A stretch of 64,000 nt of DNA from Actinophytocola sp036555685. Lineage in GTDB: Bacteria > Actinomycetota > Actinomycetes > Mycobacteriales > Pseudonocardiaceae. The notes beneath the pieces were generated by a model. That model searched no databases and was not told where the DNA came from. It was given only the letters and a program-made list of their open reading frames with translations. Location: positions 5,695 through 69,694 of the forward strand of contig NZ_DATBKY010000004.1 of assembly GCF_036555685.1 (NCBI RefSeq), written 5' to 3'. The number at the start of each line of letters is the position of its first letter. Position 1 is the stretch's first letter. The position numbers were made by a program, and so were the translations under genes. Positions 56,796 through 64,000 of this stretch are shown here, piece by piece.

Positions 56796-58811
56796 ATGGG
56801 GCGCAAACGCTGGTCCGGGCTGGTCGCCGCGGTTCTCGTGGCCGGGTTGGTGACGATTCCGGGCCCGGCGGAGGCCGCGCCGGACGTGAACAACCTGAAC
56901 GGCGCGTGCGTGGCGCTCAAGGCGCCGAACGGCAAGTTCGTGATGCGCAACGTGCTCGGCGGCTACCAGGCGACGGCGTCCGGCCCGGAGCAGCCGTTCC
57001 GCCTGCAGCGCACCGGCCAGGCGAGCTACCTGTTCTTCGGTACCGGCAGGGACTTCCTGTCCACCGGGCTCGGCACGCTGGGCGTGCTGAAGTCGGCCGC
57101 GGCGGGCCCGCAGTCGGACTGGAAGCTGACCCCGTCCGGCGAGACGGTGACGATCAGCTCGCCGGCGTCCGGGCAGCAGCTCGCCGTCGACCCGATCTTC
57201 ACGATCCTCGCGATGCGGGGCAGCGGCACGAAGTTCACGCTCGTCGAGACCACCGGGTGCGCCACCGCACCCGAGGCCGACATCGACATCCAGGGCACGC
57301 CGTTCACCGGCACGACGCCTGACGGCGAGGTCCGCGGCATCGTCGACCTGCACAACCACCTGACGGCGTTCGAGTTCATGGGCGGCAACGTCCACTGTGG
57401 AAAGCCGTGGAGCCGGTACGGGATCACCGACGCGCTCGTCGACTGCCCCGACCACGAGCCGAACGGCCTGGGCGCGTGGCTGGAGAACGTCGTGTCCGGT
57501 GCGTACCCGGGCCTGACCCACGACACGAAGGGCTGGCCCACGTTCAAGGACTGGCCGAAGTGGAACTCGCTCACCCACGAGGCGCAGTACTACAAGTGGC
57601 TGGAGCGCGCGTGGCGCGGCGGCCTGCGGATCTACACGAACCTGTTCGTGAACAACGCCGCGCTGTGCGAGATCTACCCGCTCAAGCACAACTCGTGCAA
57701 CGACATGGACCAGGTCCGGATCCAGTCGCAGGCGATCCACGAGCTGCAGGACTTCATCGACGACCAGAACGGCGGGCCCGGCAAGGGCTGGTTCCGGATC
57801 GTCACCGACGAGGCACAGGCGCGCTCGGTGATCGAGCAGGGCAAGCTAGCGGTGGTGCTGGGCGTCGAGGTGTCGCAGCCGTTCAACTGCGGGATCAAGC
57901 AGAACGTGCCGCAGTGCACGAAGGCGGGCATCGACGCCGGGCTGGACGAGCTGTACGGCATGGGCGTGCGGCGGATGTTCGTCTGCCACAAGTTCGACAA
58001 CGCGCTGTGCGGCGTGCGGTTCGACGAGGAGACCAAGGGCGCCGTCGTCAACGCCGGGAACTTCTACATGACGGGCCGCTTCTGGGAGGCGGAGACCTGT
58101 ACGACGCCGTACCACGACAACACGATCGCCTTCGAGGCCGATGACCTGGCCGGCCCGCTGAAGGCGCTGCTGCCGCCGGACGTCACGCTGCCGATCTACC
58201 CGGCGGCCCCGCACTGCAACATCCACGGGCTGACCGACCTGGGCGGCTACGCGATCCAGGGCATGATGGCGCGGCACATGATGATCGACGTCGACCACAT
58301 GGGTGTGAAGTCGATCGACCAGTCGCTGTCGCTGCTCGAGGCCAACCACTACCCGGGCGTCGTGTCGGGGCACTCGTGGCTGGACACGCACTTCTACGGC
58401 CGGATCCTCGGCCTCGGCGGCATCGCCGGCCCGTACGGCAACGGCACCGACCAGTTCGTGGCGGACTGGCGGACGCTGCGCGGCACGCCGAACTACCCGG
58501 GTGCCCTGGGGGTCGGGTTCGACACCGGTGGGTTCGGCGCGCAGGCGGCACCACGCGCCGACGCGGCCAGCCGCCCGCTGCGGTACCCGTTCCCCACGTT
58601 CGACGGCGGGTCCACTGTGGACAAACAGCGGACCGGTGACCGGGTGTTCGACCTGAACGTCGACGGCATGGCGCACATCGGCCTGATGCCGGACTGGCTC
58701 GCGGACCTGCGCATCGCCGCGGGCCCGGACGCGGACGCGATCATCCACGACATGAGCCGCGGCGCCGAGGCCTACCTCGACACCTGGAAGGCGACGGAGG
58801 ACTGGGGTTAG
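56796..58811 (+). CDS. Large secreted metallohydrolase-like (peptidase M19/amidohydrolase-type) protein
   Basis: 671 residues with a signal peptide (GLVAAVLVAGLVTIPGPAEA). Residues ~35-150 look like a beta-trefoil/fascin-type module (CVALKAPNGKFVMRNVLGGYQAT, FRLQRTGQASYLFF). A barrel domain follows with IVDLHNHLTAFEF (HxH), VVLGVEVSQPFNCG, RRMFVCHKFDNALCG, HMMIDVDHMGVKS and GVVSGHSWLD, like membrane-dipeptidase-type amidohydrolases. Many cysteines suggest disulphides. The ATG at 56796 follows GGGGAG by six bases, inside a short inverted repeat (CTACT-N8-AGTAG). Two copies of TCCACTGTGGA lie within the gene. Substrate unknown. Confidence 0.78.
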   Translation: MGRKRWSGLVAAVLVAGLVTIPGPAEAAPDVNNLNGACVALKAPNGKFVMRNVLGGYQATASGPEQPFRLQRTGQASYLFFGTGRDFLSTGLGTLGVLKSAAAGPQSDWKLTPSGETVTISSPASGQQLAVDPIFTILAMRGSGTKFTLVETTGCATAPEADIDIQGTPFTGTTPDGEVRGIVDLHNHLTAFEFMGGNVHCGKPWSRYGITDALVDCPDHEPNGLGAWLENVVSGAYPGLTHDTKGWPTFKDWPKWNSLTHEAQYYKWLERAWRGGLRIYTNLFVNNAALCEIYPLKHNSCNDMDQVRIQSQAIHELQDFIDDQNGGPGKGWFRIVTDEAQARSVIEQGKLAVVLGVEVSQPFNCGIKQNVPQCTKAGIDAGLDELYGMGVRRMFVCHKFDNALCGVRFDEETKGAVVNAGNFYMTGRFWEAETCTTPYHDNTIAFEADDLAGPLKALLPPDVTLPIYPAAPHCNIHGLTDLGGYAIQGMMARHMMIDVDHMGVKSIDQSLSLLEANHYPGVVSGHSWLDTHFYGRILGLGGIAGPYGNGTDQFVADWRTLRGTPNYPGALGVGFDTGGFGAQAAPRADAASRPLRYPFPTFDGGSTVDKQRTGDRVFDLNVDGMAHIGLMPDWLADLRIAAGPDADAIIHDMSRGAEAYLDTWKATEDWG

Positions 58812-58887
58812 TCTCGTCTCGTTCCCGACGATGGCACGACGATGTCATGACGACGTCACGGCCGAGGCCGGGAGGGAGGCGGAACCC

Positions 58888-59115
58888 ATGACCGACGAAG
58901 AGCTCGTCGTCGAGTTCGCGCTGGCCCGCCTGGACCATCCCGGCCTGGAGCTGGACGAGATCGCCGCGCTCGTCGTCCGGCGGATGGGCACCGAAGGGAT
59001 GCTGGAGTTCGCCTCCCGCAACCTCGCCGCCCGCGACGAGCTGCGGGCCGCGGCGTTCCCGGCGGCTGTCGAGCAGGTCATGCGGGTGGTGCTCACCCTG
59101 CGCGGCCCCGACTAG
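58888..59115 (+). CDS. Small acidic helical protein of unknown function
   Basis: 75 residues: MTDEELVVEFALARLDHPGL, then ELDEIAALVVRRMGTEGMLEFASRNLAARDELRAAAFPAAVEQVMRVVLTL. It is nearly all helix, with no cysteine or membrane segment. The ATG at 58888 is chosen because of GGGAGGGAGG a few bases upstream; ATG 58831 would add a stretch without protein character. It stands alone after the secreted protein gene. I do not recognise the family. Confidence 0.65.
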   Translation: MTDEELVVEFALARLDHPGLELDEIAALVVRRMGTEGMLEFASRNLAARDELRAAAFPAAVEQVMRVVLTLRGPD

Positions 59116-59194
59116 CGTCCTGAGTCGGTGGTTCCAGGCACGTCGGCCTCGCCGCACGGCCTCCGGCGATGGATCCAGCAGTGGCCTCAGCACA

Positions 59195-60172
59195 CTAGAA
59201 GCCTTCGGGGGCGTGTGGCACGTAGTGCTCCTCCAGGCGGGTCAGCTCTTCGTCGCTCAGCCGGAGGTCCACGGCGGCCACCGCGTCGGACAGGTGCTCG
59301 GGCTTGGTGACGCCGACGATCGGCGCCGTGACCGCCGGCTGGTGCAGTAGCCAGGCCAGCGCGACCCGAGCGCGGGGCACGTCGCGGTCCTTGGCCACCG
59401 CGGCGACGGCGTCGGCCACGCGGCGGTCGGCGTCCTCGGCCTGGTGGTAGAGCGTGCCGCCGAAGCGGTCGCGCTCCGTGCGGCGGGTCGTCGCGTCCCA
59501 GTCGCGGGTCAGGCGGCCGCGTGCCAGCGGGCTCCACGGCAGCACACCCACGCCCTGGTCGAGGCAGAACGGCAGCATCTCGCGCTCCTCCTCGCGCATG
59601 ATCAGGTTGTACTGGTCCTGCATGGACACGAACCGGGTCCACCCGTTCAGATCCGCCACGTACTGGGCCTGCGCGAACTGCCATGCCCACATCGACGACG
59701 CGCCCAGGTACCGCACCTTCCCCGCCCGCACCACGTCGTGCAGTGCCTCCATCGTCTCCTCGACCGGCACCCGCGGGTCCCACCGGTGGATCTGGTACAG
59801 GTCGATGTAGTCGGTGCCGAGCCGGCGCAGCGAGGCGTCGACCTGGGTCATGATCGCGCCGCGCGACAGGCCGGCACCGTTCGGGCCCGGGCCCATCCGG
59901 CCGTTCACCTTCGTCGCGATCAGGACCTCCTCGCGGCGGGCGAGCTCGGTCAGCACCTTGCCGGTGATCTCCTCGCTCGACCCGTCGCTGTACACGTTCG
60001 CCGTGTCGAAGGTCGTGATGCCCGACTCGAGGGCCTGGCGGATCAGCGGCCGCGCCGCCTCGAGGTCCAGCGACCACTCGTGCCGCCCGCGTGCCGGGTC
60101 GCCGAAGCTCATGCAGCCGAGCACCACCCGCGACACCGCGAGCCCGGAACCGCCGAGTCGCGCGTAATCCAT
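59195..60172 (-). CDS. Aldo/keto reductase
   Basis: 325 residues. The tetrad shows as ITTFDTANVYSDG (Asp, Tyr), LIATKVNGRMGPGPNG (Lys) and YQIHRWDPRVPVEETM (His). APIVGVTKPEHLSDAVAAVDLRLSDEELTRLE is the cofactor end. It is the long AKR type found with sugar or general carbonyl metabolism. The ATG at 60172 is secure. The upstream gap of 209 bases to the divergent ABC importer carries operator-like repeats that could control both. Confidence 0.93.
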   Translation of the reverse strand: MDYARLGGSGLAVSRVVLGCMSFGDPARGRHEWSLDLEAARPLIRQALESGITTFDTANVYSDGSSEEITGKVLTELARREEVLIATKVNGRMGPGPNGAGLSRGAIMTQVDASLRRLGTDYIDLYQIHRWDPRVPVEETMEALHDVVRAGKVRYLGASSMWAWQFAQAQYVADLNGWTRFVSMQDQYNLIMREEEREMLPFCLDQGVGVLPWSPLARGRLTRDWDATTRRTERDRFGGTLYHQAEDADRRVADAVAAVAKDRDVPRARVALAWLLHQPAVTAPIVGVTKPEHLSDAVAAVDLRLSDEELTRLEEHYVPHAPEGF

Positions 60173-60240
60173 CCGACCTCCTTCGTCGTCCCGGTCCTAC
60201 GATGCCAGCCGGGGGTGAATATCGAACCTTGACGGCGAAT

Positions 60241-60268
60241 ACATCCGATGTCTAACCTCCGGATTAGA
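60241..60268. promoter_or_regulatory. Operator-like palindromes before the ABC importer operon
   Basis: ACATC-C-GATGT (60241-60251) is a perfect 11-bp palindrome. Directly after it, TCTAA-N8-TTAGA (60251-60268) is a second inverted repeat. Both lie in the gap between the aldo/keto reductase and the importer ATPase. ACATCNGATGT-like sites are used by GntR-type regulators of sugar genes, so a GntR or similar factor outside the window is plausible. Confidence 0.5.
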
Positions 60269-60381
60269 TCACGCCCAGGGAGCAGGAGCGTTCGTGGCAC
60301 GCATCGACGCGCTGGACACGGCACGATCGCCGGGTCATCCGACGTATGGCTGCTCGTACGGCCCCGGCTCGGGGCGTGCCG

Positions 60382-61998
60382 ATGGCTGAGGTCGACACGG
60401 TGCCGCCGGGTGCCGCCACCGTCCCCCTGCTCGAGGTCGAGGAGGTCAACAAGACCTTCCCCGGCGTGCGCGCCCTGTCGGACATGCGACTGGAGCTGCG
60501 GGCCGGCGAGGTCCTCGCGCTGGTCGGGGAGAACGGTGCCGGCAAGTCGACGTTGATGAAGCTGCTTTCCGGCATCTACACCGCGGACACGGGTTTCTTC
60601 CGCTTCAACGGCGAGCCGCTGGAGATCGCCGGCCCGAAGCAGGCGATGGAGCTCGGCATCAGCATCATCCACCAGGAGTTCAACCTGGTGCCGCACCTGA
60701 CCGTCGCGCAGAACATCTTCATCGGCCGCGAGCCGCGGATGGCCGGCATGTTTCTCGACGAGCGGCGGCTCGTCCGTGACGCCCGCTCGCTGCTCGACCG
60801 GCTGCACCTGCCGCTGGACCCGAACGCCGTGGTCGGCCGCCTGACCGTGGCCAACCAGCAGATGGTCGAGATCGCCAAGGCGCTGTCGTACGAGCCCAAG
60901 GTCCTGATCATGGACGAGCCGACCGCGGCGCTGAACGAGGCCGAGGTGTCGACCCTTCACGAATTGATCCGACGTTTCGTGAGACCCGGCACGGGGGTCA
61001 TCTACATCTCCCACCGGATGGAGGAGATCAAGCGGATCGCGGACCGCGTCACCGTGATCCGCGACGGCGAGTACGTCGACACGGTCGACGTCGCCGCCAC
61101 CAGCACGCGCGAGATCATCTCGATGATGGTCGGCCGCACGATCGCCGACGACACCGGCCCGCAGGGCGTGCGCGACGACCGCGAGACCGTCCTCGAGGTC
61201 GTCGGGCTGAGCACCAAGACACTGCTGAAGGACGTCTCGTTCGACCTGCGCGAGGGCGAGATCCTCGGCTTCGCCGGCCTGATGGGCGCGGGGCGCACCG
61301 AGACCGCCCGCGCGATCGTCGGCGCCGACCCCGCCGACGGCGGCACGATCCTGTTGCGCGGCAGGCCGGTCCGCATCAGCCACCCGGCGGACGCGGTGGA
61401 CCACGGCATCGGCTACCTGTCCGAGGACCGCAAGCGCTACGGCCTGCTGCTGGACTCCGACGTCAGGGCCAACGTCACGCTCGGCGCGCTGCGCGACAAG
61501 TTCGCCGCCCTCGGGTTCATCAACGACCGCGCCGCGCGCCGCGAGGCCCGCGAGTACGTCGGGGCGCTGAAGATCAAGACGCCGTCGGTCGACCAGACCA
61601 CGAAGTTCCTCTCCGGCGGCAACCAGCAGAAGGTCGTCATCGCCAAGTGGCTGGTGCGCGACTGCGACATCCTGATCTTCGACGAGCCGACCCGGGGCAT
61701 CGACGTCGGCGCCAAGGAGGAGATCTACGGGCTGCTCAACGAGCTCGCCGAGCAGGGCAAGTCGATCATCATGATCTCCTCGGAGCTGCCCGAGGTGCTG
61801 CGCATGTCGCACCGCGTGGTGGTGATGAGCGAGGGCCGGGTGACGCGGATCCTCACCGCCGCCGAGGCGACGCAGGAAAGCATCATGCACTACGCGACGC
61901 TGCGCCCCGACGAGAACATCGAGGACGCGGTCGAGCTCGGCCTGGATCCGGTCGAGACGGGCGCGGCGCCGGAATCCGGGGAGGCGGAACCGACATGA
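60382..61998 (+). CDS. Sugar ABC importer ATPase with two nucleotide-binding domains (RbsA/MglA type)
   Basis: 538 residues. Domain 1: LVGENGAGKST (Walker A), RLTVANQQMVEIAKAL (signature variant) and VLIMDEPTAALNE (Walker B). Domain 2: GFAGLMGAGRTETARAI (degenerate Walker A, as usual in RbsA), FLSGGNQQKVVIAKWL and DILIFDEPTRGIDVGAK. Both sets fit ribose/galactose-type importers. ATG 60382 and ATG 60346 are both possible; neither has a strong ribosome site. The stop overlaps the permease start (ATGA). The substrate is a sugar or polyol that cannot be named here. Confidence 0.94.
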   Translation: MAEVDTVPPGAATVPLLEVEEVNKTFPGVRALSDMRLELRAGEVLALVGENGAGKSTLMKLLSGIYTADTGFFRFNGEPLEIAGPKQAMELGISIIHQEFNLVPHLTVAQNIFIGREPRMAGMFLDERRLVRDARSLLDRLHLPLDPNAVVGRLTVANQQMVEIAKALSYEPKVLIMDEPTAALNEAEVSTLHELIRRFVRPGTGVIYISHRMEEIKRIADRVTVIRDGEYVDTVDVAATSTREIISMMVGRTIADDTGPQGVRDDRETVLEVVGLSTKTLLKDVSFDLREGEILGFAGLMGAGRTETARAIVGADPADGGTILLRGRPVRISHPADAVDHGIGYLSEDRKRYGLLLDSDVRANVTLGALRDKFAALGFINDRAARREAREYVGALKIKTPSVDQTTKFLSGGNQQKVVIAKWLVRDCDILIFDEPTRGIDVGAKEEIYGLLNELAEQGKSIIMISSELPEVLRMSHRVVVMSEGRVTRILTAAEATQESIMHYATLRPDENIEDAVELGLDPVETGAAPESGEAEPT

Positions 61999-62987
61999 CC
62001 GCGGTCAAGACGCGCGAGGCGGTGAGCAGCGGCTTCATGACCGTGGCCAAGGGCCGGCTGCAACAGTTCCTGGCGTTCGCGAGCCTGATCGTCATCTACG
62101 CGTTCTTCTCGCTCGCGAGCCCGTACTTCTTCACCTACGGCAACTTCACCGCGATCCTGTTCTCCACGGTCGTGATCGGCACGCTCGCGATCGGCACCAC
62201 GTTCGTGATCATCACCGGCGGTATCGACCTGTCCATCGGTACCGGGATGGCGCTCTGCGCGGTCATGTCCGGCGTGTTCATCGTGAAGCTGGACCTGCCG
62301 ATCGCGGTCGGTCTGCTCGGGACGGTCCTGTTCGGCGGGCTCATGGGACTGGTCAACGGGTTCAACATCGCGATACTGCGGATCCCGCCGTTCATCGCGA
62401 CGCTGGCGATGATGCTCGTGGCCGAGGGGCTCGCGCTGGTGCTGTCCAACAGCGCGCCGATCTACTTCAGCGACGACCCGTCGTACACGAAGATCTCCAC
62501 GGGCAACCTGATCCCGGGCGTGAAGTTCCCGAACGCGGTGGTCGTGCTGATCGTGGTCGCGATCATCGCCGGCGTGCTGCTCACCAAGACGTTGCTGGGC
62601 CGCTACACCTACTCGATCGGCAGCAACGAGGAGGCCACCGCGCTGTCGGGCATCGACGTGCGCCGGTGGAAGATCGTCATCTACACCTTCGCGGGACTGT
62701 TCATCGGCCTCGCGGGCATCATGATCTCCGCGCGGCTCGGCTCCGCGCAACCGGCCACCGGCATGGGCTACGAGCTGCAGGCGATCGCCGCCGTCGTCAT
62801 CGGCGGCACGTCGCTGTCCGGTGGCAAGGGCTCGATCGTCGGCACGCTCATCGGCGCGCTGATCATCTCCACGCTGAACAACGGCCTGCAGATCATGTCG
62901 ATTCCGCAGGAGTGGCAGAACGTCATCCTCGGCTGCGTGATCCTCGTGGCCGTCTACACCGACATCCTCCGCAAGAAAGAGGCCTGA
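61995..62987 (+). CDS. Sugar ABC importer permease (RbsC type)
   Basis: 330 residues, about ten helices. TFVIITGGIDLSIGTGMALCAVMSG and MGLVNGFNIAILRIPPFIATLAMM are the BPD_transp_2 signatures, with NEEATALSGIDVRRWKIVIYTFAGLFIGLAGI and VVIGGTSLSGGKGSIVGTLIGA near the end. It pairs as a dimer with the preceding ATPase. The ATG overlaps the ATPase stop (ATGA), so the two are translated together. The binding-protein gene starts three bases after its stop. Confidence 0.94.
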   Translation: MTAVKTREAVSSGFMTVAKGRLQQFLAFASLIVIYAFFSLASPYFFTYGNFTAILFSTVVIGTLAIGTTFVIITGGIDLSIGTGMALCAVMSGVFIVKLDLPIAVGLLGTVLFGGLMGLVNGFNIAILRIPPFIATLAMMLVAEGLALVLSNSAPIYFSDDPSYTKISTGNLIPGVKFPNAVVVLIVVAIIAGVLLTKTLLGRYTYSIGSNEEATALSGIDVRRWKIVIYTFAGLFIGLAGIMISARLGSAQPATGMGYELQAIAAVVIGGTSLSGGKGSIVGTLIGALIISTLNNGLQIMSIPQEWQNVILGCVILVAVYTDILRKKEA

Positions 62988-62990
62988 CCC

Positions 62991-63956
62991 ATGAAGATGC
63001 GCACGGCCGCCACCGTCCTGCTCACCGCCGCCCTGTCCGTCGCGCTGAGCGCGTGCGGCGAGGAGAGCGACACCCCCGTGGGCGGCGGTGAGCCGTACAT
63101 CGCCATCGTCTCCAAGGGTTTCCAGCACCAGTTCTGGCAGGCGGTGAAGCAGGGCGCCGAGGACGAGGCGAAGAAACAGGGCGCGCGGGTCACGTTCGTG
63201 GGCCCGCCCACCGAGGCGGACGTCGAGGAGCAGATCAACATGCTCACCAACGACATCGCCAAGGAACCGAGGGCGATCGGGTTCGCCGCGCTGGACAGCA
63301 AGGCCGCGGAACCGCTGTTGCAGCAGGCCAAGTCGCAGAACATCCCGGTGATCGCGTTCGACTCCGGTGTGGACAGCGACGTGCCGGTGACCACGGTCGC
63401 CACGGACAACAAGGCCGCCGCGGCGGAGGCCGCCAAGCACATGGCCGAGCTGATCGGCGGCAAGGGCAAGGTCGCGATGGTCGTGCACGACCAGACCAGC
63501 AGGTCCGGCATCGACCGCCGCGACGGGTTCATGGAGTGGATGAAGGAGAACGCACCCGGCATCACCGTGCTGGCACCGCAGTACGGCGGCGGCGACCAGG
63601 CGGAGTCCGCCAACATCACCAAGTCGATCATCTCGTCGAACCCGGACCTCAAGGGCATCTACGGGTCCAACGAGGGCTCGGCGATCGGCGCGATCAAGGG
63701 CGTGGAGGAGAGCGGCAAGACCGGCATCACGCTGGTCGGCTTCGACTCCGGCAAGGCGCAGATCGACGCGATCAAGGACGGCTCGATGGCCGGTGCGGTC
63801 ACCCAGGACCCGATCAACATGGGCCGCGAGCTGGTGAAGGCCGCGATGAAGGCGATCAACGGCGAGGACCAGCCGAAGACCATCGACACCGGTTTCTACT
63901 GGTACGACAAGACGAACGTGGACGACGAGAAGATCAAGTCCATGCTCTACGAGTGA
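62991..63956 (+). CDS. Sugar ABC importer substrate-binding lipoprotein
   Basis: 321 residues. The lipobox LSAC gives a lipid-anchored Cys at about residue 22. The mature part is a type-I periplasmic-binding fold: AIVSKGFQHQFWQAVKQGAEDEAKKQGARVTFVGP, GFAALDSKAAEPLLQQAKSQNIPVIAFDSGV and KGIYGSNEGSAIGAIKGVEES. The aromatic F-Q-H-Q-F-W near the N-terminus and the D-S-G loop would contact the sugar ring. It belongs to the RbsB/peripla_BP_4 group. It lies three bases after the permease and before one more gene of the operon. Confidence 0.93.
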   Translation: MKMRTAATVLLTAALSVALSACGEESDTPVGGGEPYIAIVSKGFQHQFWQAVKQGAEDEAKKQGARVTFVGPPTEADVEEQINMLTNDIAKEPRAIGFAALDSKAAEPLLQQAKSQNIPVIAFDSGVDSDVPVTTVATDNKAAAAEAAKHMAELIGGKGKVAMVVHDQTSRSGIDRRDGFMEWMKENAPGITVLAPQYGGGDQAESANITKSIISSNPDLKGIYGSNEGSAIGAIKGVEESGKTGITLVGFDSGKAQIDAIKDGSMAGAVTQDPINMGRELVKAAMKAINGEDQPKTIDTGFYWYDKTNVDDEKIKSMLYE

Positions 63957-63959
63957 GCG

Positions 63960-64000
63960 ATGACCGATCCTGCCGGCCGGCTGGCCGGGATCATCGAGTC
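63960..64000 (+). CDS. Start of a further gene of the importer operon, cut by window edge
   Basis: ATG at 63960, three bases after the binding-protein stop, opens a frame MTDPAGRLAGIIES that runs off the window. Only 13 full codons are visible, too few to name. By position it is probably an enzyme or regulator that handles the imported sugar. Confidence 0.5.
   Translation, partial: MTDPAGRLAGIIE

Noticed and set aside
1..64000. CRISPR array, tRNA, rRNA, insertion sequence or prophage
   Set aside because: No regularly spaced repeats, cloverleaf sequence, transposase, integrase or inverted terminal repeats were seen. The only mobile element supported is the intein.

Overview
This 64 kb window is chromosomal DNA from a very GC-rich actinomycete. 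Supporting signs are GTG and TTG starts, genes that appear to be leaderless behind TANNNT boxes, an actinobacterial LexA box, an EthA/EthR-like pair, UdgX, and TreXYZ trehalose synthesis. Pseudonocardiaceae is a plausible family but is not proven. I see no rRNA, tRNA, CRISPR array, insertion sequence or prophage. Genes are densely packed on both strands, several convergent pairs overlap at their 3' ends, and at least four gene remnants are present.

Layout. 1-2.6 kb: a GH39 glycosidase (cut by the window edge) under a LacI regulator. 2.9-6.9 kb: a ribbon-helix-helix/Clp-N protein, then a two-component system whose predicted binding site recurs in front of a PepSY protein. 6.9-13.8 kb: acetyltransferase, AhpD-like/MarR pair, F420-type reductase, secreted S1 protease, an unknown protein, epoxide hydrolase, and DNA polymerase IV with a LexA box on its start codon. 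13.9-20.9 kb: sodium:solute symporter with two small membrane proteins, UdgX, an FUSC transporter and small conserved proteins. 21.1-29.7 kb: one minus-strand cluster (unknown, malQ, treX, treY, treZ) that turns alpha-glucan into trehalose. 29.9-34.1 kb: phospholipase D, SGNH lipase, a GCS2 ligase and small proteins.

34.2-40.6 kb holds the most striking system: a HerA-like ATPase, SbcD (Mre11), SbcC (Rad50) and a NurA-like nuclease in one operon, the same four activities as the archaeal end-resection operon. 40.6-48 kb: aldo/keto reductase, a methyltransferase broken by a stop and a frameshift, a TetR/membrane-protein unit with a palindromic operator, and an EthR-like repressor divergent from a Baeyer-Villiger monooxygenase plus esterase, with two operators lying on the monooxygenase promoter.

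48-55.5 kb: haloacid dehalogenase, SDR, a decayed gene, then a ParE-ParC topoisomerase pair. parC carries a 276-residue intein exactly after its catalytic tyrosine, with an apparently eroded homing endonuclease. 55.5-64 kb: flavin-binding protein, methyltransferase, a large secreted metal-hydrolase-like protein, aldo/keto reductase, and a ribose-type ABC importer operon running off the right edge. A palindrome TCCACWGTGGA recurs at six perfect sites, far more than base composition would give.
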